Shown: positions 27,102 through 35,870 of the stretch, piece by piece
How positions within the stretch are numbered: the first letter of the stretch is position 1
Layout: each line of letters starts with the position of its first letter
The notes under the pieces: model-generated
The model's database searches: none
What the model was told of the DNA's origin: nothing
The model's input: the letters and a program-made list of their open reading frames with translations, nothing else
Source of the DNA: JALJPB01 sp963933115
GTDB lineage: Bacteria; Pseudomonadota; Gammaproteobacteria; Enterobacterales; Alteromonadaceae
NCBI GenBank assembly: GCA_963933115.1
Contig: CAWVSL010000001.1
Coordinates: 71,575 to 135,574, forward strand
Direction: 5' to 3'
Length of the DNA stretch: 64,000 nt
Position numbers and translations under genes: made by a program

Positions 27102-28277
27102 ATGGCCACTAAAAAGCCGAACACAAAAAATAAATTAATTATTATCATGGGTGCATTAACTCTCAGCTTATCATCAATAACCCATGCTATTTCTTTTATA
27201 CCTGATGCACCATCAATTAATGCCAAAGGTTATATTTTACTCGACTACAGCACAGGTAAAGTTATCTCTGAAGGTAACGCAGATATGCAATTAGCGCCGG
27301 CAAGCTTAACCAAAATGATGACAAGCTATATCATTGGTAAAGAAATACAAAGTGGTGAACTCAACGATAACGATAAGGTCATGATCAGTGAGAATGCTTG
27401 GGCAAAAAACTTCCCTGACTCATCAAAAATGTTTATTGAAGTAGGTACTGAGGTAAGTGTTGCTGACCTTAACCAAGGTATTATTGTTGCTTCCGGTAAT
27501 GATGCCTGTGTCGCAATGGCAGAACATATCGCAGGTAGTGAAAGCGCCTTTGCAGATTTAATGAATGCTTATGCTGAACAACTAGGAATGAGCAGCAGCT
27601 ACTTTGAAAATAGTCATGGTTTGGACAGTAGTGAACATTTTACTAGCCCAAGGGATATGGCAACCTTAGCGGTAGCTATTATTAAAGATGTTCCTAAAGA
27701 GTATGAGATTTATAAACAAAAGTCATTCACTTATAACAACATCAAACAATATAATCGCAATAGTTTGTTATGGGACAAAAGCTTAAATGTAGATGGTATG
27801 AAAACTGGGCACACATCACAAGCTGGCTATAGTTTAGTTACATCAGCAACAAAAGGTGATATGCGTTTAGTGACTGTTGTTATGGGTACAGAAAGCGAAA
27901 GGTCACGTAAAGTAGAAAGTAAAAAACTTCTTAACTATGGTTTTAGATTTTTTGAAACGATTACACCATATAAAGCCGGTGAAAAATTTCTAAGCAACCG
28001 TGTATGGATGGGTGATAAGAAACAGGTAGATTTAGGTATTTCATTAGATACCCACATTACTATTCCTAGAGGTCAGCAAAAGAATTTAAAAGCAAACTTT
28101 GAGTTAGACCGCCAGTTAGAAGCACCGTTAGCAAAAGGTACAATTGTTGGCAAAGTTTTTTTACAGCTTGACGGTGAAGATATTGCACAATACCCACTAG
28201 TTACCTTAGAAGAGATTAATAAAGGTAGTATCCTTAGTCAACTGCTTGATTATATCAAACAGCAATTTGCTAAATAA
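27102..28277 (+). CDS. dacA: D-alanyl-D-alanine carboxypeptidase (PBP5/6 type)
   Basis: Periplasmic, membrane-anchored enzyme that removes the terminal D-alanine from pentapeptide stems. Signal peptide about 1-29; active-site Ser68-x-x-Lys71 (SLTK), Ser131-Gly-Asn, and Lys234-Thr-Gly. A beta-sandwich domain follows, and an amphipathic C-terminal helix (QLLDYIKQQFAK) serves as the usual membrane anchor. Length 391. A strong intrinsic terminator lies 31 bases after the stop. Confidence 0.96.
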   Translation: MATKKPNTKNKLIIIMGALTLSLSSITHAISFIPDAPSINAKGYILLDYSTGKVISEGNADMQLAPASLTKMMTSYIIGKEIQSGELNDNDKVMISENAWAKNFPDSSKMFIEVGTEVSVADLNQGIIVASGNDACVAMAEHIAGSESAFADLMNAYAEQLGMSSSYFENSHGLDSSEHFTSPRDMATLAVAIIKDVPKEYEIYKQKSFTYNNIKQYNRNSLLWDKSLNVDGMKTGHTSQAGYSLVTSATKGDMRLVTVVMGTESERSRKVESKKLLNYGFRFFETITPYKAGEKFLSNRVWMGDKKQVDLGISLDTHITIPRGQQKNLKANFELDRQLEAPLAKGTIVGKVFLQLDGEDIAQYPLVTLEEINKGSILSQLLDYIKQQFAK

Positions 28278-28307
28278 AGGCTAATTTACAAAGATTTGCT
28301 ACAAAAC

Positions 28308-28340
28308 AAACTCGATCCCTGATCGAGTTTTTCGTTTTTT
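28308..28340 (+). terminator. Intrinsic terminator after dacA
   Basis: A perfect ten-base stem (AAACTCGATC with GATCGAGTTT) around a CCT loop, running into a T-rich tail (TTCGTTTTTT). The stem's own A/T flanks make it potentially active on both strands, but only dacA precedes it. Confidence 0.92.
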
Positions 28341-28519
28341 AGCGCTCATAGTTCAAAGGCATAAATTATTGAGTGATAACGACTATTGAATTATCGACAA
28401 CCGACATCATAATATTGATATTACCCCCAAGGGTTGTTTTAATGATAAAATAAATATATTAGCAAACTAGCTAATAATTAATGCCCAAAACCTTGTTGTA
28501 AATGTTAGTGAGAAACCAA

Positions 28520-28783
28520 ATGAAAACCCATTTTGACGAATTACTTGACTTCCCTACCGTATTAAATTTTAAAATTATGGGGGTTGCCTGTATAGAGTTA
28601 CCAGACTTAATCATTGCTGAATTACAAAAGCATACACCTGATGATTATTCACCAAAGATAAAAGCAAGTTCAAAAGGTAATTATCATTCGGTTTCTATTG
28701 CAGTAAAGGTTACCAGCAAAGATCATATAGAAACTATTTATAAAACCTTAAACGCTATTGAAGAAGTTCGTTACGTATTGTAA
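28520..28783 (+). CDS. ybeD: YbeD family protein (DUF493)
   Basis: Small conserved protein with an ACT-like fold; possible role in lipoate or protein regulation is not established. 87 residues, the same as E. coli YbeD, with the core block KASSKGNYHSVSIAV. The frame extends six codons upstream, but ATG at 28520 (MKTHFDELLDFPT) matches the family start and has GTGAG upstream. It lies between dacA and lipB as in E. coli. Confidence 0.93.
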   Translation: MKTHFDELLDFPTVLNFKIMGVACIELPDLIIAELQKHTPDDYSPKIKASSKGNYHSVSIAVKVTSKDHIETIYKTLNAIEEVRYVL

Positions 28784-28802
28784 CTCTTTAGTCATAATAG
28801 AT

Positions 28803-28830
28803 ACCCATACAGACTATAGGGTGTATGGGT
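28803..28830 (+). other. Hairpin between ybeD and lipB
   Basis: ACCCATACA pairs perfectly with TGTATGGGT around a ten-base loop, 20 bases after ybeD. It is followed by GTGTATTATTT rather than a clean T run, so it may be a weak terminator or a 3' end protector. Confidence 0.45.
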
Positions 28831-28843
28831 GTGTATTATTTGG

Positions 28844-28849
28844 TATAAT
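28844..28849 (+). promoter_or_regulatory. Candidate extended -10 promoter of lipBA
   Basis: TTGGTATAAT includes a perfect TATAAT with the TG-n extension, 31 bases before the lipB start codon and just after the ybeD hairpin. Confidence 0.5.
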
Positions 28850-28880
28850 AAACTCAAGCCAAATTAAGTAAGAGACAGCA

Positions 28881-29528
28881 TTGAAAAATTCGTTAATTAT
28901 TCGAAAGCTAAACACTATGAATTATATAGATGTATGGCAGGCGATGAAAAAATTTACTGATGATCGTAATGATGACACTCTAGACGAATTATGGCTAGTA
29001 GAGCACCCTCCAGTATTTACCCAAGGTCAAGCAGGTAAAGAAGAGCATTTATTAATGCCAGGTGATATCGAAGTGTTAAAAGTTGACCGTGGTGGTCAAG
29101 TAACTTATCACGGCCCTGGTCAGCAAGTTATTTACTTTATGATTAATCTACGCCGTAAAAAAATTGGTGTACGTCAACTCGTCACCTTAATCGAAAAAAG
29201 TATTGTCGCAGCCCTCAAAGATTATGATATCAACGCTTATGCTAAAGCTGACGCACCGGGTGTTTATGTCGACGAAAAGAAAGTCGCTTCATTGGGTTTG
29301 CGCGTAAGAAAAAGCTGTTCATTTCATGGTTTAGCACTAAATGTTAATATGGATTTATCACCATTTTTACGCATTAACCCTTGTGGTTATGCTGGCCTTG
29401 AAATGGTGCAAACTGCAGATATGAATGGCCCAAAAGACGTCGAAAGTGCAGGTAATGCACTTGTTAAACACTTAATACCATTATTAAAAGCGACCGATGT
29501 TCGCCTTTACACAGGATTTGACAACTAA
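28881..29528 (+). CDS. lipB: Octanoyl-[ACP]:protein N-octanoyltransferase
   Basis: Transfers octanoate from acyl carrier protein to lipoyl domains, first step of lipoate synthesis. The catalytic pair is Lys134 (DEKKVASLGLRV) and Cys168 (INPCGYAGLEM), with the RGGQVTYHGPGQ loop near residue 70. Length 215 (E. coli 213). The start is TTG with AAGAGA upstream; the first ATG would remove conserved residues. The stop overlaps the lipA start by one base. Confidence 0.96.
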   Translation: MKNSLIIRKLNTMNYIDVWQAMKKFTDDRNDDTLDELWLVEHPPVFTQGQAGKEEHLLMPGDIEVLKVDRGGQVTYHGPGQQVIYFMINLRRKKIGVRQLVTLIEKSIVAALKDYDINAYAKADAPGVYVDEKKVASLGLRVRKSCSFHGLALNVNMDLSPFLRINPCGYAGLEMVQTADMNGPKDVESAGNALVKHLIPLLKATDVRLYTGFDN

Positions 29529-30496
29529 TGACAACTAAATCTACACGTGTTGCTCCCGGCACTAAAATGCGCGACGCCGATAAAATGGCGCATATCCCAA
29601 TTAAAGTTGTTGAGTCAACGCGTGAAAGTATATTACGGAAACCAGACTGGCTTAGAATAAAGCTACCACGTAGTTCAGAAAAAATTGATAAAATAAAGGC
29701 GGCATTGCGTAAACATGACTTGCACTCGGTTTGTGAAGAAGCGTCATGTCCAAATTTATCTGAATGCTTTAATCACGGTACCGCTACCTTTATGATTTTG
29801 GGTGATATCTGTACGCGACGTTGCCCTTTTTGTGATGTTGGTCACGGTCGTCCATTAGCAACTAACCCGGATGAACCAAAGAAATTAGCCTTAACCCTTA
29901 AAGATATGGGGTTAAAGTATGTGGTTATCACTTCTGTAGACCGTGATGATTTACGAGATGGTGGCGCACAACAATTTGTCGACTGTATCAAAGAAATTAG
30001 CATACATGCACCAAATACCAAGGTTGAAATTTTAGTCCCTGACTTTCGAGGCCGTATGGACAGAGCCCTTGATATATTGAACCAAATGCCCCCTACCGTT
30101 TTTAACCATAATTTGGAAACTGCGCCACGGTTGTATACTAAAGCCCGCCCAGGTGCCAACTATCAGTGGTCTTTAGATTTATTGAAAAAGTTTGGTGAAA
30201 GTAATCCAACAGTACCGACAAAATCGGGTTTAATGGTTGGGTTAGGAGAAACTGATGAAGAAATTTTACAAGTTATGCGGGACCTACGTGCTCATGGCGT
30301 AACTATGTTAACTATTGGCCAATACTTACAACCAAGTAAGCACCATCTCCCTGTTGAACGTTATGTGCACCCGGACATATTCGATATGTATCAAAAAGAA
30401 GCCGTTAAAATGGGCTTTGAGCATGCCGCTTGTGGTCCTTTAGTACGTTCTTCGTATCACGCTGATAAACAAGCTGCTGGTGAAGAGATTAAATAA
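29528..30496 (+). CDS. lipA: Lipoyl synthase
   Basis: Radical-SAM enzyme that inserts two sulfurs into the octanoyl chain. Both clusters are accounted for: auxiliary Cys69, Cys74 and Cys80 plus the serine in the C-terminal VRSSYHA, and the radical-SAM CTRRCPFC motif at Cys95, 99 and 102. Length 322 (E. coli 321). The TAATG junction with lipB shows tight coupling. A long stem-loop follows. Confidence 0.98.
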   Translation: MTTKSTRVAPGTKMRDADKMAHIPIKVVESTRESILRKPDWLRIKLPRSSEKIDKIKAALRKHDLHSVCEEASCPNLSECFNHGTATFMILGDICTRRCPFCDVGHGRPLATNPDEPKKLALTLKDMGLKYVVITSVDRDDLRDGGAQQFVDCIKEISIHAPNTKVEILVPDFRGRMDRALDILNQMPPTVFNHNLETAPRLYTKARPGANYQWSLDLLKKFGESNPTVPTKSGLMVGLGETDEEILQVMRDLRAHGVTMLTIGQYLQPSKHHLPVERYVHPDIFDMYQKEAVKMGFEHAACGPLVRSSYHADKQAAGEEIK

Positions 30497-30517
30497 ATAA
30501 AACTCAGTATTTAATCG

Positions 30518-30549
30518 AGCGTTGGGTTAGTTTTAACTAATCTAGCGCT
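30518..30549. terminator. Bidirectional terminator between lipA and the MFS gene
   Basis: A 15-pair stem (three G-T pairs) around a TT loop, between convergent genes. The plus-strand tail is TTAATTT and the minus-strand tail is CGATTAAAT, so the U tracts are weak but the placement is typical. Confidence 0.6.
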
Positions 30550-30554
30550 TTAAT

Positions 30555-31709
30555 TTATCTAATATTGAATTTTTCCTGTAAAGGAATAAATAAAGCGAAA
30601 ACTGCACCTATTAGCACAATTACCGCAGCAAGATTAAATGATGTTTGCGCCCCTGCACCATCAAGCCATAATAAACCTGCAAAATAAGCCCCTATCGCAC
30701 CACCAAGCCCATAAACACCACCAACATATAGTGCTTGCCCGCGGCTCTGCTGATTGATATCAAAATGCTGGCTAATAAATAGTATTGAAGCGCTGTGGTA
30801 CAAGCCAAAACTAGCAGCATGCATTAGCTGACTAAAGACTAATACCCAAAAAACATTACCGAACTGTGCCAATAGTGCCCATCGGATGCTGGTGATAAAT
30901 AAACTAAAAATCAGAAGCGTTTTAATAGTGAAAAATTTGAATAATTGGCCAGCATAAATAAATATAATGATTTCAGCAATGACCGCTAAGCCAATCATTA
31001 ATCCGATAACAATGCCAGAGTATTCTAAGTCACGTAAAAAAAGTGCAAAAAAGCTATAATACGGTCCAAAACTAATCTGAAGCATTAAGCCAGCAAGAAA
31101 AAAAACAATAAAAGAAAAATCGAACACTTTACTTTTTATTGTTGACGTTGCAATGATATGGGATAGATAGATTTTAGGTTGCTTTAATAGCAATGTTGAT
31201 AAATATAACCCTAATAGAACAATCAAACCTAAAACAGTAAAGGCATCATGAGAATAACGTTCAATGCCCACCCCCGCTAAAACTGCCATGACAATAAAAC
31301 CAATACTACCCCACAAACGAATACGAGCATAAATTTTAGGACTTTGTCTAATAGAGTTTAATGTCATAACTTCTAATTGAGGCAAAATTGCTGTCCAAAA
31401 CAAACTAAATATTGCCAAACAAAAAGTGATTGGCCAATAACTATTTAACCAAAAAAGAAAAGAAAAACAGCAAGAAGCAAGTAATGCTCCAATGCGAATA
31501 ATGGTCAATTGCTGACCAGTTTTATCAGCCAAGACGGCCCATAATGATGGACCAATAATTTTACTTGCGGTAATAATGGCAACAATTTCGCCAATGTCAC
31601 TTGATGAGAAGCCTTTACCATCAAGAAAAACCCCGACAAAGGGTACAACTAAACCAAGAATACTAAAATAAAAAAAGTAACTCGCCGAGAGCTGTGTAAA
31701 CAGTGACAA
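30555..31709 (-). CDS. MFS transporter, HcaT (phenylpropionate permease)-like
   Basis: 384-residue membrane protein with about twelve transmembrane helices in two halves. The N-terminal half has the MFS loop-2 motif LWAVLADKTGQQ, and the general layout resembles the MFS_1-like/HcaT group. The true substrate cannot be read from sequence, and no aromatic-catabolism genes lie nearby. The start is TTG behind AAGGG seven bases upstream. It is convergent with lipA and ends 61 bases after aroC's stop on the same strand, so it may be read from the aroC side. Confidence 0.8.
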   Translation of the reverse strand: MSLFTQLSASYFFYFSILGLVVPFVGVFLDGKGFSSSDIGEIVAIITASKIIGPSLWAVLADKTGQQLTIIRIGALLASCCFSFLFWLNSYWPITFCLAIFSLFWTAILPQLEVMTLNSIRQSPKIYARIRLWGSIGFIVMAVLAGVGIERYSHDAFTVLGLIVLLGLYLSTLLLKQPKIYLSHIIATSTIKSKVFDFSFIVFFLAGLMLQISFGPYYSFFALFLRDLEYSGIVIGLMIGLAVIAEIIIFIYAGQLFKFFTIKTLLIFSLFITSIRWALLAQFGNVFWVLVFSQLMHAASFGLYHSASILFISQHFDINQQSRGQALYVGGVYGLGGAIGAYFAGLLWLDGAGAQTSFNLAAVIVLIGAVFALFIPLQEKFNIR

Positions 31710-31769
31710 TATTAGCCCTTAATGAGTTTAGTTATGCGTGTAAACTATCAACTTAACTGATTTAATAAA

Positions 31770-32879
31770 TTATTTTTCTGTAATAATAGGGGTAATACAT
31801 ACTACATCGGCGTTTTGGGCTCGATGACGAAGAAAATGATCCATGAGAGTCAGTGCCATCATAGCTTCAGCAATCGGAACAGCGCGTATACCTACACAGG
31901 GATCATGTCGTCCTTTAGTAATAATATCAGTCGCCTCACCTTGTAAGTTAACCGTTTTACCACTCACACCAATACTCGACGTTGGCTTTAAGGCTAAGTG
32001 AGCTATAATTGCTTGCCCTGATGAAATGCCACCTAAAATACCACCCGAATGATTCGTTAAAAAACCAGTTGGCGTTAATTCATCCCTATGCTCAGAACCT
32101 TTTTGATTAACAACGGCAAAGCCATCACCAATTTCAACACCCTTAACAGCATTAATACCCATCATGCCATGCGCTATTTCGGCATCTAGGCGATCAAATA
32201 TAGGTTCGCCTAAACCCACAGGTACATTAGTAGCAACTATTGTAATTTTGGCGCCAATAGAGTCTTTTTTCCGGATAATGCCGCGAAGTAATTCATCTAA
32301 TTGATCTAACTTACTTGAGTCAGCAAAGAAAAATGGATTTTCCTCAACTTTACGCCAATCAAGCTTAGCAAAGTCAATATTATCAGCTGTCACATCACCA
32401 ATTTGAGTGACACAACCTTGAATTATCATACCAAATTTTTGTTGAAGATATTTTTTTGCTACCGCACCAGCGGCAACGCGCATTGCCGTTTCACGAGCTG
32501 AAGAACGGCCACCACCTCGATAATCACGTAAACCATATTTTTGCCAGTAGGTATAATCTGCATGACCGGGGCGAAAATTTTGGGCAATATCACCATAATC
32601 TTTAGAACGTTGGTCGGTATTTTCAATGATCAAACCTATAGGTGTGCCTGTAGTTTTTCCTTCAAAGACACCTGACATTATTTTAACTTGATCTGGCTCT
32701 CGTCGTGCTGTGGTATATCTGTTTTTGCCTGGACGTCTTCGGTCTAAGTCAAGTTGTAAATCTGCTTCACAAAGTTCAATTCCAGGGGGACAACCATCAA
32801 TAATAGCCCCCAACCCTAAACCGTGACTTTCACCAAAAGATGTGACTGTGAATAATTTACCAAATGTATTGCCAGACAT
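31770..32879 (-). CDS. aroC: Chorismate synthase
   Basis: Final shikimate-pathway enzyme, converting EPSP to chorismate with reduced flavin. All three family signatures are present: GESHGLGLGAIIDGCPPG at the N-terminus, GRSSARETAMRVAAGAVA in the middle and RHDPCVGIRAVPIAEAM near the C-terminus. Length 369 (E. coli 361). It follows prmB by 45 bases, the same order as in E. coli. Confidence 0.98.
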   Translation of the reverse strand: MSGNTFGKLFTVTSFGESHGLGLGAIIDGCPPGIELCEADLQLDLDRRRPGKNRYTTARREPDQVKIMSGVFEGKTTGTPIGLIIENTDQRSKDYGDIAQNFRPGHADYTYWQKYGLRDYRGGGRSSARETAMRVAAGAVAKKYLQQKFGMIIQGCVTQIGDVTADNIDFAKLDWRKVEENPFFFADSSKLDQLDELLRGIIRKKDSIGAKITIVATNVPVGLGEPIFDRLDAEIAHGMMGINAVKGVEIGDGFAVVNQKGSEHRDELTPTGFLTNHSGGILGGISSGQAIIAHLALKPTSSIGVSGKTVNLQGEATDIITKGRHDPCVGIRAVPIAEAMMALTLMDHFLRHRAQNADVVCITPIITEK

Positions 32880-32924
32880 TGTAATTTTTACCTTTAATTA
32901 AACTGATGAAATAACAACAATTAG

Positions 32925-33863
32925 TTAGACTAATTGTTGTTGAAAAGTTGATGAAAACTCTTCTAGTTGTGCCTTAGTCAATATAAATACTCCATGACCG
33001 CCATGCTCAAAGTTAATCCACACAAAAGGAACTTCCGGATATAAGGCCTCAACATGTATTTGAGAATTACCTACTTCGCATATTAATATACCACTATCAT
33101 TGAGATGAAGAGCACTTTGTGCCAATATTTTTCTAACAATATCCAAACCATCCTCACCACTACCCAAACCCATTTTAGGTTCATGGGTGTACTCTACTGG
33201 TAATGAATCAACATCTTCTTGATCGACGTAAGGAGGATTACTCACTATTAAATCATAAGTTAAGCCTTCAACCCCACTAAAAACGTCAGATTGAATTGGA
33301 ATAACTTGTTCACTTAACCCATGATTTTCAATATTAATTTGTGCAACATTCAGTGCACCGATACTTAAATCTACAGCATCAACCTCTGAATATGGAAACT
33401 CAACAGCACAGGCAATCGCAATACAACCACTACCGGTGCATAAATCAAGAATACGTGATGGTGGAAATTTGTCATCAATATAGGGGGCGAATTGTTTTTT
33501 AATCAGCTCAGCAATTGGCGAACGGGGCACTAACACTCTCTCATCAACATAAAATGGTAGGTCAGCAAAGTAAGCTTGGTTGGTAATATAAGCAGCAGGA
33601 ATACCTTCGTTGATTCGCTGCTCAATTAACGCGACAATTGCTTTTTTTTCTTGTTCAACTAATTGATAAGGCAATACCCGAAGGCTAATACTTACAGGTA
33701 AATGTATGGCAAACATAACAAGAGTTAGTGCTTCATCCCAAGCATTATCACTTCCATGACCAAAAAACAAATCAGCCTGGTTAAACTGACTACTTGCAAA
33801 TCTAACATAATCACCAATAGTATGAAGTTGTTGATTGACTGAGGTTAAATTTTTTGTGTCCAA
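32925..33863 (-). CDS. prmB: Ribosomal protein uL3 N5-glutamine methyltransferase
   Basis: SAM-dependent enzyme that methylates a glutamine of ribosomal protein L3. The catalytic NPPY is at residues 209-212 and the SAM site DLCTGSGCIAIA near 140-151. Length 312 (E. coli 310). The start is TTG with AGGAG seven bases upstream. It is divergent from smrB across a 61-base gap and leads into aroC, matching the enteric arrangement. Confidence 0.96.
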   Translation of the reverse strand: MDTKNLTSVNQQLHTIGDYVRFASSQFNQADLFFGHGSDNAWDEALTLVMFAIHLPVSISLRVLPYQLVEQEKKAIVALIEQRINEGIPAAYITNQAYFADLPFYVDERVLVPRSPIAELIKKQFAPYIDDKFPPSRILDLCTGSGCIAIACAVEFPYSEVDAVDLSIGALNVAQINIENHGLSEQVIPIQSDVFSGVEGLTYDLIVSNPPYVDQEDVDSLPVEYTHEPKMGLGSGEDGLDIVRKILAQSALHLNDSGILICEVGNSQIHVEALYPEVPFVWINFEHGGHGVFILTKAQLEEFSSTFQQQLV

Positions 33864-33924
33864 ATTGTTCTCCTAATAAAAAACTTCTTTACTTAGCACA
33901 GTTAACAAATGATAAACTATACAA

Positions 33925-34467
33925 ATGAAAATAAAAGACCTACTCACCAATCAAGAAAAAATGCTATTTATGGAAGCTGTTGGTAAGGTGAAACCTATGG
34001 TGCAGGACACCATATACGCAGTATATAGGAGCATCAAGCAGAAACCAAAGACTGCAAAAGAAAAAAACGCCAAACAAATCGCTGAATTCCACTTTTCAGA
34101 TGAATTTGAACCTGACCTTGCTAGCAAAGGCCCGATGAAGTACGTTCGATTTGATGTTGATAGCTTTGAAGTGAAGAATTTACGTCGTGGTCGATATACA
34201 CCTGACTTAATTCTAGATTTACATGGTTTAGATAAAAATCAAGCTAAGCAAGAAATAGCCGCTTTATTATATGCTTGTCAAAAAGAACATGCACAATGTG
34301 TCTGTATTGTTCATGGGATAGGCGCAAAGGTCCTCAAAAACAAAGTTCCACATTGGCTAGTTCAACACCCCGACGTGATGGCATTTCATCAAGCGCCACT
34401 TGAGTGGGGGGGTAATGGCGCACTTTTAGTATTAATCGAATTGAAAGATAAATTCACGCTAAAATAA
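33925..34467 (+). CDS. smrB: Ribosome rescue endonuclease SmrB
   Basis: Smr-domain nuclease that cuts mRNA between collided ribosomes. 180 residues (E. coli YfcN 183), with the Smr domain from about residue 97: LDLHGLDKNQAKQEI, VHGIG and the glycine-rich EWGGNGALLVLIE ending. The N-terminal helical segment used for disome binding is also present. It is divergent from prmB and convergent with sixA, only 14 bases away. Confidence 0.95.
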   Translation: MKIKDLLTNQEKMLFMEAVGKVKPMVQDTIYAVYRSIKQKPKTAKEKNAKQIAEFHFSDEFEPDLASKGPMKYVRFDVDSFEVKNLRRGRYTPDLILDLHGLDKNQAKQEIAALLYACQKEHAQCVCIVHGIGAKVLKNKVPHWLVQHPDVMAFHQAPLEWGGNGALLVLIELKDKFTLK

Positions 34468-34481
34468 CCAATATACACGCG

Positions 34482-34958
34482 CTAGCCATGATCTGGTGGT
34501 GAAACTAGTCTAATCAACTTACCATTCATATTGTTTTTATCATAATCAATCTGTGCAATTGCTGCTGTTTGAAATATAGGGGATTGTTGATCTACTGTTA
34601 ACTCTGCCACTAAATAACTGACTAAAGGCATATGCGTGATAATGAGTAAATGCTGACAATGATTTGTTTCAATAAAACCATCTATGTAGTCATGAACTTG
34701 TGCGGCATTACCTGATGGAGTAATAATATTAATCGTTTCGCACTTAGGTTTATACCCAAGCTCAGCTAGTAACTCTGATGATGTCTGTTGAGCGCGTAAA
34801 TAAGGACTAATAAGAAGATGTTCAATATTTACATTTAAACTTTTCAACCATTTACCCATCAAGCGTGATTCAGCTATACCCTGCCCCGTTAAAGGTCTTT
34901 GCGCATCAGTTTGAGCTATCATGCTTGCATCACCATGACGCATAATAAAAAGTTGCAT
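34482..34958 (-). CDS. sixA: Phosphohistidine phosphatase SixA
   Basis: Histidine-phosphatase superfamily member. The catalytic RHG occurs at residues 7-9 (FIMRHGDAS) and the second histidine in IITHMPLV. 158 residues, like E. coli SixA (161), which removes phosphate from the phosphotransferase system proteins. A 912-base gap lies upstream; an ATTATAATGAC-type palindrome is about 130 bases before the start. Confidence 0.93.
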   Translation of the reverse strand: MQLFIMRHGDASMIAQTDAQRPLTGQGIAESRLMGKWLKSLNVNIEHLLISPYLRAQQTSSELLAELGYKPKCETINIITPSGNAAQVHDYIDGFIETNHCQHLLIITHMPLVSYLVAELTVDQQSPIFQTAAIAQIDYDKNNMNGKLIRLVSPPDHG

Positions 34959-35870
34959 ATATTATCCCAAAAATAGAAATGCGTGGTATAAATAAAATTT
35001 CACTTATAATAATAATAGAATACGAGACAAGTTAAAACAGTTTAAGTTAATAATAATCAATAATTAAAGGACTTCCTTACCAAAATTATAATGACTCAAG
35101 TCAATATAATCGCTTAGATAATTCAATAGCTATATTAAAAAATACTTTCAGTAACGTATTAGTTTCAAGTGTCATTTCCATGGATACATAATTGCCACAA
35201 AATAGCTGAAAGGTTTTCGTATTGAAATAAAGTCACAATGATCAAAAATACAGTTATTGATCTTATGTTGTATTACGTTAAAACGCTTTAGTATTAAATT
35301 TCTTATCCCCCCCCAACAAATACTCCCCGTTTATTTAACTCATTTGATAGACAGATTCATTGGCACAGCCATGACTATGCTGATCCGATAACATGAGGAA
35401 TGGAGAGATTCACAAGGCGGGTTGAATAGTCAATCACAAGAAAAGAACCGTTTTTTTATAAATAAAAAGTTGATTTTTGGACTTCACTTTGTAACAACTC
35501 CATCAACTTTAACAATAAAGAACAATTAATTGACTCAAAACTGTCAATAAAACCGACTAAAATGAAATATTTATAACTGAGCCTTTAGTTATATAATTTA
35601 AGCCTAACTGTTTATTCTTCTTGTCAAACCTAGATAAAATCATTACCTCAACAACAAAAGCAAAGCAGCCATTAATAATTTCAATGATTTTTATTAAAAA
35701 TGTCAAAGAAAATTTTAAAATGGCCGATAACTTGCATATTGTAGAGAATAAATATTAAAAACTATAAGTATTATTATTAACTTCTATACCAGTTAATCAA
35801 AGCTAAGAATTTTTAATAGTATAGGCTTGATTAATTTACCTAGATATTTTCCTGAGAACAAGAGGTTATT
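34959..35870. other. 912-bp gap between sixA and the GGDEF/EAL gene
   Basis: Longest non-coding stretch in the window. It holds a 26-bp near-palindrome (35085-35110), an 8-C run (35307-35314), a less AT-rich island near 35351-35440 in which only very short frames are open, and a 9-bp inverted repeat (AAAGTTGAT at 35466, ATCAACTTT at 35502). I could not recognise a gene, RNA or mobile-element end in it. Confidence 0.6.
35085..35110. promoter_or_regulatory. 26-bp near-perfect palindrome (candidate operator)
   Basis: Half-sites ATTATAATGACT and AGTCAATATAAT flank a central CA; the two halves differ at one position only. The same ATTATAATGAC half-site recurs in two other intergenic regions of this window. 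It lies upstream of sixA, but which gene it controls, if any, is unknown. Confidence 0.45.

Noticed and set aside
35307..35314. Run of eight C as a phase-variation tract
   Set aside because: It is not in or next to a promoter or coding start that I can identify, being more than 550 bases from the nearest downstream gene.
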